NCBI RefSeq assembly: GCF_000283155.1
Contig: NW_004454156.1
Coordinates: 41,274,384 to 41,338,383, forward strand
Origin: Ceratotherium simum simum
Taxonomy: Eukaryota; Chordata; Mammalia; Perissodactyla; Rhinocerotidae
Direction of reading: 5' to 3'
DNA length: 64,000 bases
The notes under the pieces were generated by a model, which was given only the letters and a program-made list of their open reading frames with translations, made no database searches and was not told the DNA's origin. Below are positions 40,936 to 51,895 of this stretch, in pieces; the first letter of the stretch is position 1, and each line of letters begins with the position of its first letter. The position numbers and the translations under genes are program-made.

Positions 40936-41229
40936 TTTTTTTTTTGGTGAGGAAGATCAGCCCTGAGTTAACATCCATGCTAATCCTCCTCTTTTTGCTG
41001 AGGCAGACCGGCTCTGAGCTAACATCTATTGCCAATCCTCCTCCTTTTTTTCCCCAAAGCCCAGTAGATAGTTGTATGTCACATTTGCACATCCTTCTAG
41101 CTGCTGTATGTGGGACGCGGCTTCAGCACGGCCGGAGAAATGGTGCGTTGGTGCGCGCCGAGGATCCGAAGCCCGGGCCGCCAGTAGCGAAGCGTGCGCA
41201 CTTAACCGCTAAGCCACGGGGCCGGCCCA
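40936..41229 (-). mobile_element. ERE-type SINE, type B (two modules)
   Basis: Perfect 14-bp duplication GAGGAAGCAGTTCT at 40922 and 41230. Inverted with respect to the copy 206 bp away. Confidence 0.95.
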
Positions 41230-41671
41230 GAGGAAGCAGTTCTAATCTTAGGAATCTTATTTTTATTTCATTTCCGAGGTCCACTACTTACCTACAATCT
41301 TGAGCAAGTAATTTTAGCTCTTGGGACTAGTTTCTTTACCAATGGACTAGATGCCTGCTAAGATCCTTTTTAGGTCTACAATTACATGAATCCTTTCAAC
41401 AAGCATTTTTTTGTCAATATTCAATCCACTGCATTTACCACTCTTATATAAATCCAGCAAAAAGTTAGCCCACTATATAAGCTACAATATGTCTCCTGAA
41501 GTGTGGCCTCAGGTGGTACAAGAGATAGATCTGGTTCACATAAGGACAAATGCTTTCTATTTTAATAATTCCCTGGTTATTTTATTGTGTACTGGCAAAA
41601 TTTCAATTACTATATCAAACCAGTGATTTCACGTACATAGCTACTTAGAATGAGTAAGAAGTAAAATAAAG

Positions 41672-41899
41672 GGGCCGGCCCCGTGGCGTAGCAGTTAAGT
41701 GCGCGTGCTCCGCTGCTGGCAGCCTGGGGTTCGGATCCCGGGCGGGCACTGACGCGCCGCTTGTCAGGCTATGCTGTGGTGGCGTCCCACATAAAGTGGA
41801 AGAAGATGGGCATGGATGTTAGCTCAGGGCCAGTCTTCCTCAGCAAAAAGAGGAGGATTGGCGTAGATGTTAGCTCAGGGCTGATCTTCCTCACAAAAA
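41672..41899 (+). mobile_element. ERE-type SINE, type C
   Basis: Perfect 16-bp duplication AAGAAGTAAAATAAAG at 41656 and 41900. Confidence 0.95.
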
Positions 41900-42030
41900 A
41901 AGAAGTAAAATAAAGAAAGCAGACCTAAAAGATATTCAGTAAGTTTCACTACCATTGGTACTCACAAATGAAAAACACCACGAAGGTAGTATGAGAATGA
42001 CTGAGACCATGGAAAAACAGAGCCACGCAA

Positions 42031-42369
42031 CCTTTATGCATTCATTCAAAAGTGTATTCATCAGAATGTGCCATAGAACATCTATTTTCACTAGATGTTG
42101 TAAATGGGTCCATAAGACTTGAAGGTTCAAGAAGAGAAATAAGTGATCCAGAAGTGGATCCTCAGATTTATTTTTTGCAACATTATCGAACAGCATCAAA
42201 TATGCAATCTGTGAATTGTGAAAATCCAAAATGTGCTAAGTATGGAAAATCAAGTACTTATTATCAATTGCAAGATTACCTAACTTCCTTAGTGAGTCTA
42301 AAAATATGGGATGGAAAGTTAGGCCCCTACCTATCATTTACTGGCTCTCTACTTACTTTGATGACTTAA
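42031..42369 (+). other. Unidentified coding-like stretch in SPAST intron 7 (antisense)
   Basis: About 112 codons without stop on the plus strand. From about 42070 the translation has a protein-like composition (VNGSIRLEGSRREISDPE, then YFLQHYRTASNMQ, then CENPKCAKYGKSSTYYQL). No start, splice sites or known family are recognised; the ATG nearest the beginning is out of frame. It could be a processed pseudogene fragment, an exon of an unknown transcript, or chance. Confidence 0.3.
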
Positions 42370-42744
42370 TATCCTTGAAAATAATTCTTTTAGAAATTGT
42401 TCTTCAAACTTAAACTTGAATAATTTTATCGTAATTTCCCTTTTCTCCAGTATGATTTATGTCTCTTAATTTTAAATCCTTCTTACTTTGATATAAAAAT
42501 TATTTCCTGTTACCTACTTTTCCTCTAAATGTTAGAAATGGATTGGGAATTAGTAACACTCACAGTTATTCTCCTCTCCTATAATAACTAGTCAACACCA
42601 GTTGCTAATGTCTTTTCTTTTTAAAAACATTAAATCTACTGTTATATGAATTAATCATTCTAGCATAGCTCAAACATTTCTTTACTGCTACTATGGATTC
42701 AGTAATAGATGACATTATAGGAAAATGATAATATAAGTCCTTAC

Positions 42745-42838
42745 CTCAGGCCTCAAAGAAGGAAGAATAACAATTTCTTGTAACGCTTGTTTTGCCAACT
42801 CTTGACCAGCTATATCATCAAATTTAACAGCCGTTCCA
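42745..42838 (-). CDS. SPAST: SPAST exon 7 (94 nt), start of AAA domain
   Basis: Encodes residues 335-366: [20 protein letters not shown] then [11 protein letters not shown]. The VKFDDIAG motif is the typical N-terminal entry of meiotic-clade AAA ATPases (katanin, VPS4, spastin, fidgetin). One conservative Asp to Glu change against human (GQE for GQD). Acceptor TCTCTTAG, donor GTAAGG. The downstream intron 7 is the longest wholly contained in the window. Confidence 0.97.
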
Positions 42839-43124
42839 CTAAGAGAGAGAATTTCAGTTAGCTCCACGATAGAAATATGCTTCAGTTATTATAATATGAA
42901 TTCTAAGCTCTATGAAACATAGCCATTTTTATGTTAACTGTGAAACTATTGTTAAATCAGTGAAGCAATTGTTTTTTACAAATTTACAGTAATTGAAAAC
43001 CAATATAAAAATTAAACATGTAAATTAAACAAGGTATTTATTTTCTCTTATTCATGATATATTTTATAAATTAAATTAAAAAATAAAAACTGTAAAACAA
43101 AACACTTTAGATGGCAAAACTTAC

Positions 43125-43258
43125 TTGTCCACAATTTCGTTCATTATAAGGTTAGCAAGGTTGCTGTCTACATTCCTAAAATTCTTCATGTCTTTCTTTT
43201 TACGAGCAGCAGTTGTAGGGGTAGACGGTTTATTTGTTCTATTTGCTTTTGGAGTACT
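43125..43258 (-). CDS. SPAST: SPAST exon 6 (134 nt), microtubule-binding domain and NLS
   Basis: Encodes residues 291-335. It begins [18 protein letters not shown], then the basic RKKK cluster known as a nuclear localisation signal in human, and ends in the linker helix [20 protein letters not shown] before the AAA core. The first residue is Ser where human has Gly, and Met replaces Leu after KKKD. Acceptor CTTTAAG, donor GTAAGT. Intron 6 (286 bp, 42839-43124) is short and contains no recognised repeat. Confidence 0.97.
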
Positions 43259-43884
43259 CTTAAAGGACACAAAATTTTAATGTGAAAACACAATCTAACA
43301 TTTACACTTTTCACAAGCAAATTAATCTTAAAGTTCACAGAATTAAAGGTTTAAAAATCAGAAAAAGAGTATAAAAATCCAAAAATTGTATATTCATTCC
43401 AAGGTAACATGGTATTCATTACAGAACTACATTTGGCATGAAGTAGGTTTATACAGGATTTTATCCAAAGAGATTTAGCTACTATAAAATAAAAAGGCTC
43501 TATGACAATGCAGTAATATAATTTTGATCCTTGTTAGAATTATAAGGAGACTCTAGGTATGTTTAATGTTATAAAATATTTACATAGATTTAAATAAAAG
43601 ATCAAATTTAAAATTAACTACATAGCATTATGTGAAACAGACTGGATAAGCAAACTTACTATGAGAAGCCTAAATAGGTCCAAAAGGAGTTAAAATAAGA
43701 TTTGCTTTTTAATAGCAAGTTGCCCTTGTAGATTTATAAAAAGAAAAATTATATGCAACTTGGTGGAAACTTACCAATTCCCTAAGGCATTATAAAGTAC
43801 TTGTAATAAACTTAAGCAAGAATAACATGTTCAAAATTTTCTATTTGCAAAGGCATAGCAGTTAAAGTTACTGTCTCTAAATAC
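43259..43884 (-). other. SPAST: SPAST intron 5
   Basis: 626 bp, AT-rich, no repeat recognised. Confidence 0.9.
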
Positions 43885-44072
43885 CTTATGAGTGGCAGTT
43901 CCAGGACCAGGTCCCTGTCTCACTCCAGATACCATGGATAAACCACTGCAACTAGGTGCTCTGTGGTGGCCTGAAAGACCTGTGGATCCAGTTTTCATAA
44001 CTGTTTTTGAACGGGGCAGTGAATTACTAGTGTGTGTTAAGGGATCTTTTCTTTTTGGAACAGCTCCACTTT
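43885..44072 (-). CDS. SPAST: SPAST exon 5 (188 nt), microtubule-binding linker
   Basis: Encodes residues 228-290, from [20 protein letters not shown] to THK. It covers the start of the microtubule-binding domain (about 270-328), a basic, disordered segment rich in Ser, Gly and Pro. The acceptor is TTGATAG and the donor is GTATTT, a weaker donor than its neighbours. Several changes from human as I recall it: Ala to Thr after KTGS, Tyr to Cys after RAPS, Lys to Arg in SGVRQG, and a changed GPGPGTA stretch. The frame is open throughout. Confidence 0.96.
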
Positions 44073-45462
44073 CTATCAAGGAAAAAGTAAAACCATCGTG
44101 GTTAGAAAACTATGGCTAAAACATCATAAAAAGTAATATTACAGACCAGTACAAATGTGCAAAACCAAGCTAATTTTTTTTTTTTTACTTCAGCAATATT
44201 TCAAAATAAGATTTCCATCAGAATATATATTAGGGTGTCCACAAAGGTTGTCACTGGGTGGACGAGATTGTGGTTAAGTTTTTCTTTTTCCTGACGTACA
44301 TTCTAATTTCCTTATAAAGAATATGTATTTGTAATAAGAAGAAACAACTTTATTTGTGGGGACAAGAGAAGGATATAAAAAGGATATGGAGCAAATAAAG
44401 CTGCCCAATATTGAAGAAACAAAATGCAGTAAAAGCATCAGGGATAGGTTGTACAGAGGAAAAAACGGCGCAGCGCTACCTTGGTCCCAAACTTTTAAGA
44501 CTATAAAATATGAAAGCTCACACTCCGTGCCCACCAAAAGAGTTTTTTAGTCAATTTAAATTTCAAGGGTATAAAGAAGTGCTGTATATACGTCAACAGA
44601 CATGTATACAACACCTTCAACTAAGTCTTAAAGGTTACTTGACCTACCTACCTACAGTGCTCTTTTACATAGATTACAGGCTTTTAAATGTTCAAAGCTC
44701 ACTGCTTCTAAATAATATTTTTATATACTACTTAACAAACACAGTTTATTAATAACAATGTTTACTGTGAAGGCAAATGTTAAATCAGTCAGCAAATTAG
44801 AGTAGCCAAGAGACAAGACAAAAGCCTTATTCTTGCTATTGTCATCAAATCCTTAATATGGTTTAAGGAAACAAAGGACTCTAAATTGGTATAAGAAATC
44901 AGCTTATTTATTTAGAGAACCAAATAGTTTACCTCAGGTAAATTGTTGCAAAATCAGAAAGAGTAAATAAAATTGAAGTAAACAGAAAAACCAACATTCA
45001 GGATACCTTAAAATAAAATTCTGAACATGGAGACTGAATTTTTAATTGACAGTGTGGGACAAAAATCAGGACCTCTAAAACAAGTGGAAGACTATATAGC
45101 ACTGAGAAAGACACAGTTTTGACCATGTAACCACTCAACCAACTTTGAGGCATTCACTTAGATTACGATAATCAAATTTATGATAATCATGAAGATTATT
45201 GTAGACTCACTCTAGACTATCTCGGATTGTTGTTCTAGGGCATAAATGAATAGGTCTTCCAGAATTATTTCAGTCACTTTTAGGAGCTGAAACTATCCCT
45301 ATCTCCCCAAGGGTCTTAGAGTTGAAGAACCATTTAATTAAACAAACAAGTGTATCAAATGTCCAATATGCACCGTATACTAGAAGATGAAAAACAATAA
45401 CAAAAAAGGAAATATGGTCCTTTTCCTCAAGAACAGATTCAATGTATAGAAGACAAATAGAG

Positions 45463-45659
45463 GGCCGGCCTGGCGGCTTGGCGGTTAAGTGTGTGCGCTC
45501 TGATACTGGCGGCCCGGGTTCGGATCCCGGGCGTGCACCGACGCACGACTTGTCTGGCTATGCTGAGGCGGCGTTTCACATACAGCAACTAGAAGGATGT
45601 GCAACTATGACACACAACTATCTACTGGGGCTTTGGGGAGAACAAAGGGAAAAAAAAAG
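45463..45659 (+). mobile_element. ERE-type SINE, type A
   Basis: Head GGCCGGCCTGGCGG, body with CAGCAACTAGAAGG. Flanks share AGAMAAATAGAG. Confidence 0.92.
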
Positions 45660-45754
45660 AAGAAAAATAGAGAACAAATATATGATAATTAGTAAAGGTA
45701 TATCCAAATGATAAGAAACCTCAGAATAGAGTAAGGTGATCAAGGTTTTTTTCT

Positions 45755-45948
45755 TTTTCTTTTTTTGGTGAGGAAGATTAGCCCTGAGCTAACATCTGTG
45801 CCTATCTCCCTCTACTTTATATGTGGGACGCCTGCAACAGCATGGCTTGATGAACAGTGCATAGGTCCGTGCCTGGGATCCGAACCTGTGAAGCCTGGGC
45901 CGCTGAAGCAGAGCAAGCTAACTTAATCACTATGCCATTGGGCTGGCC
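45755..45948 (-). mobile_element. ERE-type SINE, type C (one module)
   Basis: Minus orientation. Duplication TGATCAAGG at 45737 and 45949. Lies 95 bp from an opposite-strand copy. Confidence 0.9.
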
Positions 45949-45959
45949 TGATCAAGGGT

Positions 45960-46460
45960 TTTTTCCAGTAGATAAACATAAAGTTCCAAATCATATGTTC
46001 AAGGAACTAATGGATAGTGACCCTAAAGGAAGAAGCAGGAAAGCAATCCAATGTGACAATAAGCAAAGCAAAGATGTGAAGGCAAGCAAGATCTCTCTGG
46101 GGTGATGATAAATATCACTTATTTCAGAGGAAAAAAAAGGAGACTGGAGAAGAATTTCTTCAGACAGAAAATATACAGTCCTGAGACTATAAATGGATAG
46201 AAATTTCCACAAGGAACTATGAGAATGACAGCAGACTTTTCATACAAAATAACAAAGGTCAGTAGGCAATGGTGTATGTTCAAAATGATGAAGGAAAAAG
46301 TGTTAACCCATATCAATTCTTCATCCAGGTAACTTGTCACATAAGAATGAGGATATTTTCAGTCATTAGAGAAACTAAAGAGAGTTTACTATCTACAAAC
46401 CCTCATTAAAAGAACTACGAAAGGAGGTCTTTTAGTTAAAAGGCAAATTAAACACAGAAA
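45960..46460 (+). mobile_element. HAL1-like fragment
   Basis: ACAAAATAACAAAGGTCAGT, ACCCATATCAATTCTTCATC and CCTCATTAAAAGAACTACG match the HAL1/L1 3' pattern. Confidence 0.55.
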
Positions 46461-46470
46461 GGAGTAAAAA

Positions 46471-46720
46471 GGGGCCAGCCCCATGGCGTAGTGGTTAAGT
46501 GCACACGCTCCGCTGCTGGCGGCCCGGGTTCGGATCCTGGGCGCACACCAACGCACTGCTTGTCAGGCCATGCAGTGGCAGCATCCCATATAAGGGGGAG
46601 GAAGACGGGCACAGATGTTAGCCCAGGGCCAGTCTTCCTCAGCAAAAACAAGGAGGATTGGCGTGGATGTTAGCTCAGGGCTGATATTCCTCACCAAAAA
46701 AAAAAAAAAAAAAAAAAAAA
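46471..46720 (+). mobile_element. ERE-type SINE, type C
   Basis: Duplication GAGTAAAAA at 46462 and 46721; long uninterrupted A tail, a sign of recent insertion. Confidence 0.93.
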
Positions 46721-47100
46721 GAGTAAAAAACTCTAATACGAAGTTGGAGAATGAGAAAAATCTGATAATCTATGCAGAGGAAAAACTCAAAAAAGGAAAT
46801 ATAATTAGAATATACTATTTGGGTAAACAATATTTACTAAGTCATAATAATATGTTAAATATGACTTTTCAATATAACTAAAAATAGTGATACACACACA
46901 TATATATAGGGAGTAATGCTGGCATAAGAGAATTAAGCCTTCTTCCACCCAAATAAGTCAATATTTACCAAAAACTGATAAATCAGAAATCATAATATAA
47001 GAACAATATTTGAAAATATAGTAGGAAGCATGAGAAAAAATAGCAAAAAGTTAAACATAGGGGTGAAGGTAAGTAGCAACGAAGGAAGAGGCGGGAAGGG

Positions 47101-47349
47101 AGCCAGCCCAGTGGCGCAAGTGGTTAAGTGTGCGCGCTCCGCTGCGGCAGCCCAGGGTTCACCGGTTTGGATCCCGGGGCACACCAACACACTGCTTGGC
47201 GAGCCATGCTGTGGTGGCATCCCACATAAAGTGGAAGAAGATGGGCACAGATGTTAGCCCAGGGCCAGTCTTCCTCAGCAAAAAAAAGAGGAGGATTGGC
47301 AGATGTTAGCACAGGGCTGATCTCCTCACAAAAAAAAAAAAAAAAAAAA
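47101..47349 (+). mobile_element. ERE-type SINE, type C
   Basis: Flanking 17-bp duplication GGAAGAGGYRGGAAGGG at 47084 and 47350 with two mismatches. Confidence 0.92.
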
Positions 47350-47389
47350 GGAAGAGGTAGGAAGGGGAATATTATTTTTCCCTTTATAA

Positions 47390-48420
47390 ACTTTTCAGCA
47401 TTTATTTTTTAATCAACCTTCTTGAGTTATAATCTACAAATAATAAATTGCATCCATTTAAAATGTACAATTTCATGAGTCTATAAAGATAAATATAACT
47501 GTGAAATATCCACTAAAATCAAGACACAAAATGTTTCCATCATAGCCTAAAGTCTCCTTGTATCCATTTGCACTCCATCCCTCTTATTGCCCCTGGCCCT
47601 AGGCAATCACTAATCTGCTTTCTGACGATACAGGAGTCATCTGATTTAGCAATTTCTATTGATCTAAGTTCAAGGTCACTAAATCTTTCATTTAACATCT
47701 TCAATCTGCTGTTGAGGTGATCTAGTAAATTTTTTATTTCTGCAACTGTACTTATCAACTTTAGAATTTCTATTATTTTTATTGTGCAGTTTATATTACC
47801 TGTGAAGATTGCAGGTTTGTTAACTGATGCCATATTTTCTTTTAATTCTTTGAACATATTTATAATAGCTGCTTTAATAATTTTATTTATTTATTTTTCC
47901 CCCAAAGCCCCAGTAGATAGTTGTATGTCATAGCTGCACATCCTTCTAGGTGCTGTATTTGGGACTCGGCCTCAGCATGGCTGGAGAAGCGGTGCGTCGG
48001 TGCGCGCCTGGGATCCAAACCCGGGCCGCCAGCAGCAGAGCACACGCACTTAACCGCTAAGCCACGGGGCCGGCCTATAATAGCTGCTTTAAAGTTTTTG
48101 CTAAATTAAACATCTGGGCCCACTCTAGAGTCAGTTTCTAGTGACTGATTTTTTTTCTTAAGTAAGCATCACACTTTCCTATTTCTTTGCATGTCTAGTA
48201 ATTTTGAGCTGAAAATTGTACATTGTAGATAATACACTGTAGACTTTGGTATCACTATTTCCTAAGAGTGATGAAGTAACTCTCTAAGTGAAACATCACA
48301 GGATGTTCCAGAAGTGGGTGACACTAATAAACTGGACCTGAGTGAGCCACCTCATTCATTAGGGCTCAACAGGTATCAAACACCAGTGCCATAGAAATGA
48401 GCTGTGAAATCAATATGTCC
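47390..48420 (-). mobile_element. L1M/HAL1-like fragment split by SINE
   Basis: Antisense phrases such as TTCAATCTGCTGTTGAGGTG, ATTTCTATTATTTTTATTGT and ATAATAGCTGCTTTAA. The sequence reads through after removal of the SINE at 47878. Confidence 0.7.
47878..48075 (-). mobile_element. ERE-type SINE, type A, inside an L1
   Basis: Perfect 17-bp duplication TATAATAGCTGCTTTAA at 47861 and 48076. The host L1 sequence reads straight across once the SINE is removed. Confidence 0.95.
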
Positions 48421-49176
48421 TCCTAACCAGAAAACAGAATTAATAGAGCAGACAGATTACTAGGGATCTGAAATAAGATAGTTTGATTTTTTTTTTTTAA
48501 TGGGTCCCAGGAAGAGAAGGTGAAAAAGTCACCAATAAAACCAACTGATGTCAGAGATCCTAGCAGATGAAGATTCCTCCCACCCAAACAAAACAAAACA
48601 AAACAGCATTTAATCTTCTGTAGGAGTTGATACCCAAAAGTTCACGGAAAACAAATATAACCCACAGTAAGTAACAGTATTCTAATGTTTCTCCTCACTA
48701 TGTCAACTCAGCTTCGAAGTTTTTCTAACAGGTACTATGATAAAGCATTCATGTATAATATACATGAAAACTGATGTGCAATGAAAATTGATATATAATG
48801 AAGAAAAATTAAAATCTATTCTAAAAAACTACTTCACAAAAATTTGTTACAGCTATCCATGAGAAAAACACAAAAGCTAAAAACACAAAAGAAACAAAAG
48901 GATATTTTAATAATTTAGGAAAATGAACCTTCATATTATATAATCTCAAAAACCGGAGGCTGCAAAGTACACAAAGCATGTTGAGAATGGTTATATCTTG
49001 TTACACTTTTCTACACCATGAATGATGATAGGGATACTGTATTTTCAACATAGCCCTGTGGAAACAAAAACCAATCAAATCTAGCATTATAAAATTAAAC
49101 CAATATTAGCAGGTTAAGGAGGACTCTACTTTCACGCAAGCTTTATTACTTTACGTGTTAGTTAACCTAAACCCAC

Positions 49177-49272
49177 CTGACTGGAGATGTCCATTGCGGC
49201 ATGTCAAGTTAGTACTGTCGTTATAGACGTCCGTTTGTGACTTGGAAAATTGCAAAACTGGTTGCAGCTTCT
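49177..49272 (-). CDS. SPAST: SPAST exon 4 (96 nt), alternatively spliced in human
   Basis: Encodes residues 196-228, the linker between the MIT and microtubule-binding regions ([12 protein letters not shown] motif). The length is a multiple of three, so skipping keeps frame; in human this exon is absent from a common shorter isoform. Donor is GTGGGT and acceptor is GCATAG with a weak pyrimidine tract, which fits regulated inclusion. Against the human sequence as I recall it there are three changes: Met to Leu and Pro to Gln near the start, and Ala to Thr before CRNGHLQS. It is the fastest-changing part of the window's coding sequence together with exon 5. Confidence 0.96.
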
Positions 49273-49539
49273 CTATGCAACAGAGGGGGGGTAAAAAGAA
49301 CAAAATAAACAAAAAGAAAAAACTATGTAATGAACACATAAAATGTGAAAATGAAAAATGATTCAAGGTGTTACACGGTTGTTATATGATGGGTTTTTGC
49401 ATTTATATAGAAGTCTCTTAGTATAATTAGTAAAAACTCAGACATTAAAATAGCAACCAAAATTAACAAGGGAATGGCTATGTTCAAAATATGCCTTATT
49501 CAGGTTTGGTAACCTGGAGGCAGTTCCATCTCACTACTA

Positions 49540-49900
49540 TCACCAGGAAATATTTACTAAATATCTAATATGTCCAGATCACTGCATAGGGAGAGTAGCA
49601 TGGAGATAAAAAGATGACTATGGTCTCTACCATCCAGATACTTATTAAATATAGTTGTCAACTTACAACACAAATATACATATATTTTTCAAAAAGATTG
49701 TATAGTACAAGAGAAAGAGAACACTAAAAAGGCTTTACAGAGGAAATGGGCTGTGAATTGGCTAGGATTTGAAAAGATAAAAAGAAAGGACATTTCAGGA
49801 AAGGAGAACAGCACTTAAAATGACACAGAAGGAAACTATAAGGAGTGTCTAGGAAATGACATATTCAGCAACATATGTCAGGCAAAAAATAAAGGCAATA
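49540..49900 (+). repeat. Ancient dispersed repeat, third copy
   Basis: Diverged copy: TACTAAATATCTAATATGTC then GCTGTGAATTGGCTAGG and GGAGAACAGCACTTAAAATG. Confidence 0.4.
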
Positions 49901-51199
49901 AAGCAGAATGGAATAAACATGCTGCAGAATTGTGACTATAGTACTCTACCATTTATTTAAACACACAACACGTGCACATTTGTATGCACGAAGATTATCC
50001 CTAAAAAGGACCCAAAGAAACTGGTAATAGTAGCTGCCTTTGGGGAGGGGAAATGAGTGGCTGGGGCATAGTATGGGATGGATGCTTTTCATACTTAAAC
50101 TTTTAAAATTTTGTGGCATATGTCTATATTACCTATTTTAAAAATTAACCAATTAAAGATCTAAAAGGATTATTTTAACCCTACCTCCGCTTCAAATAAC
50201 AACAACAAATCCTTCCAAGATCTGGGTCTCTACATCTACCTGAAGGTAGCAGTCTGAGCTTCCTTGCCAGCCTCCGTCATGTCTGCACTCTCTTTCACCA
50301 TTCAAGTCAATGCATATTGCTAGCTGACAAACACTGTGCTCCACCACTTACTCACTAGTATGAACTTGCTGTAGCCTCAGTTTTTTGAGGGTATCAAGGA
50401 TTAAATAAAATAATATACATAAAGTACCTACTCTGTGCTTCATTTGTAATAGGGGCTCAATTTTTACCACATTTATTTTGTTAAAATACTCCAAGTTGCC
50501 ACAACTGATTCTTTTCTTCTGCACTAGGAAGTCAATGAATACAGGCAAAAATGCAGCACATATATACTAACCCTCTTAAACTTTCATTTCTAAGGTCAGA
50601 CAAGCAGGCACCATGGTTGGTTTATGGTAGAACCACACACGCCTTTGGGACAGGTTAAATAGCAGCTATCCTTTCTGCAGAAAGCACAAAGTACTACACA
50701 GCTTTTGTATCCTAGAACTGGCTGACATAATATACCTTGGAGCTTTTTTGTTGTTGTTAGTTAACAGGTAGGTCATCTGATTTTTCTCAATGATAATACT
50801 CCTCAAATCACCATACTGAGAAAGGAACCATTTGTGTTGGTAAAAGACATAAATTAGAAAAAAACACTGATTTGTAAATGTCTCCGTTACCAATTAATAC
50901 TCTCTTCAATGAAATGCAACAAAAAGTTCAATTAAACATTCATTATATAGTAAAAATAAACAGAAATTAAACCCTTTCTTTCAATAACTAGGAACAAAAA
51001 GCCATAGAACTTGTTTTTAGGTGTGTAGGGTTTAGATCCATATAGATAGAAACTTACATATATACACAATTGCAGTACACTGCTAATGTGAACCTGCTCC
51101 AATTCATTTTTGTTAGGAAAGTAAACTTAATTTATTGCTTCCTTTTAGAAGGACTAAAGGTTGTGTAGATTAATCAATGATTTAAAAGTCACCTTGCTT

Positions 51200-51895
51200 C
51201 TTGATCCCCTCACGTGCAATGCCCAATCATCTGAGTGATCTACTAAAAGGAAAATCTTACCACATAACTCTTCTGCTTAAAACCCTTTAGCAGCTTCCCA
51301 CTGCCCACAGATTACCACTTAAGCTCTGTTCTATGACCAACAAGGCCCTCCATGATGTACCTACATTTCTTATGCCTGAACAATCTTATGCCACACATCT
51401 ACCAGCACCCTTCCTCCTCATCATGCTGTTTCTTGCCCTTGAGCCTTTGTTCATGTTACTTCTTCCTGAAAGGTGTTTGAGCCCAAACATTCTTTAATAA
51501 CTTCTACTTATCTTTTTTAAGTCTTCTTAAGGTTTTGCATCAGCTCTTACTTCTCTCTGGACCATTCTTCTCCCAGATACCTGCATGGCTAACTCATGTC
51601 AACTTTTCAAAGAGGCGTACCCTGACCATCCAAATTAAAACTAAAAACCCAAACAACCTCCTGTCCACTCCTAATCCCCCTTTACTGTGTTCTCATTTTT
51701 CTTTTTTCCATATATTTATCACCTTCTAACATGCTGTATAATTTATTTTTTTTATGTTTATTGCTTACTTTCAGTCTTTCCCCTGCTGGAATATAAATTC
51801 TATGAAGGAGGGATTCTCTCTGTAACCTGAAGTGCCTAGAACAGTACCTAGCACATGGTAATCACCAATAAACATTTGCTGAGTTAATAAATACA
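51200..51895 (+). mobile_element. L2 3' end
   Basis: L2 landmarks in order: CTCTTCTGCTTAAAACCCTT, CAACAAGGCCCTCCATGATG, GGAATATAAATTCTATGAAG, CCTAGCACATGGTAATCACC and AATAAACATTTGCTGAGTTA. Confidence 0.88.

Larger units (their letters stand above)
33592..42744 (-). other. SPAST: SPAST intron 7
   Basis: 9.2 kb, the main landing zone for transposons: SINEs at 34063, 34807, 35413, 38583, 40516, 40936 and 41672, a Tigger1 (34369-35300), two nested L1 pieces (35810-38582) and HAL1-like sequence (39030-40480). An unidentified open stretch lies at 42031-42369. A 24-bp duplication is at 33901-33944. Confidence 0.9.
44073..49176 (-). other. SPAST: SPAST intron 4
   Basis: 5.1 kb. Holds SINEs at 45463, 45755, 46471, 47101 and 47878, HAL1-like pieces (45960-46460) and an L1 fragment (47390-48420). 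Positions 44080-45460 and 48420-49170 show no recognised element. Confidence 0.9.

Noticed and set aside
43865..43884. Read-through of SPAST exon 5 past its donor
   Set aside because: The frame continues for a few codons (VFRDS) after THK, but the GTATTT donor and the exact 188-nt human length support splicing there.
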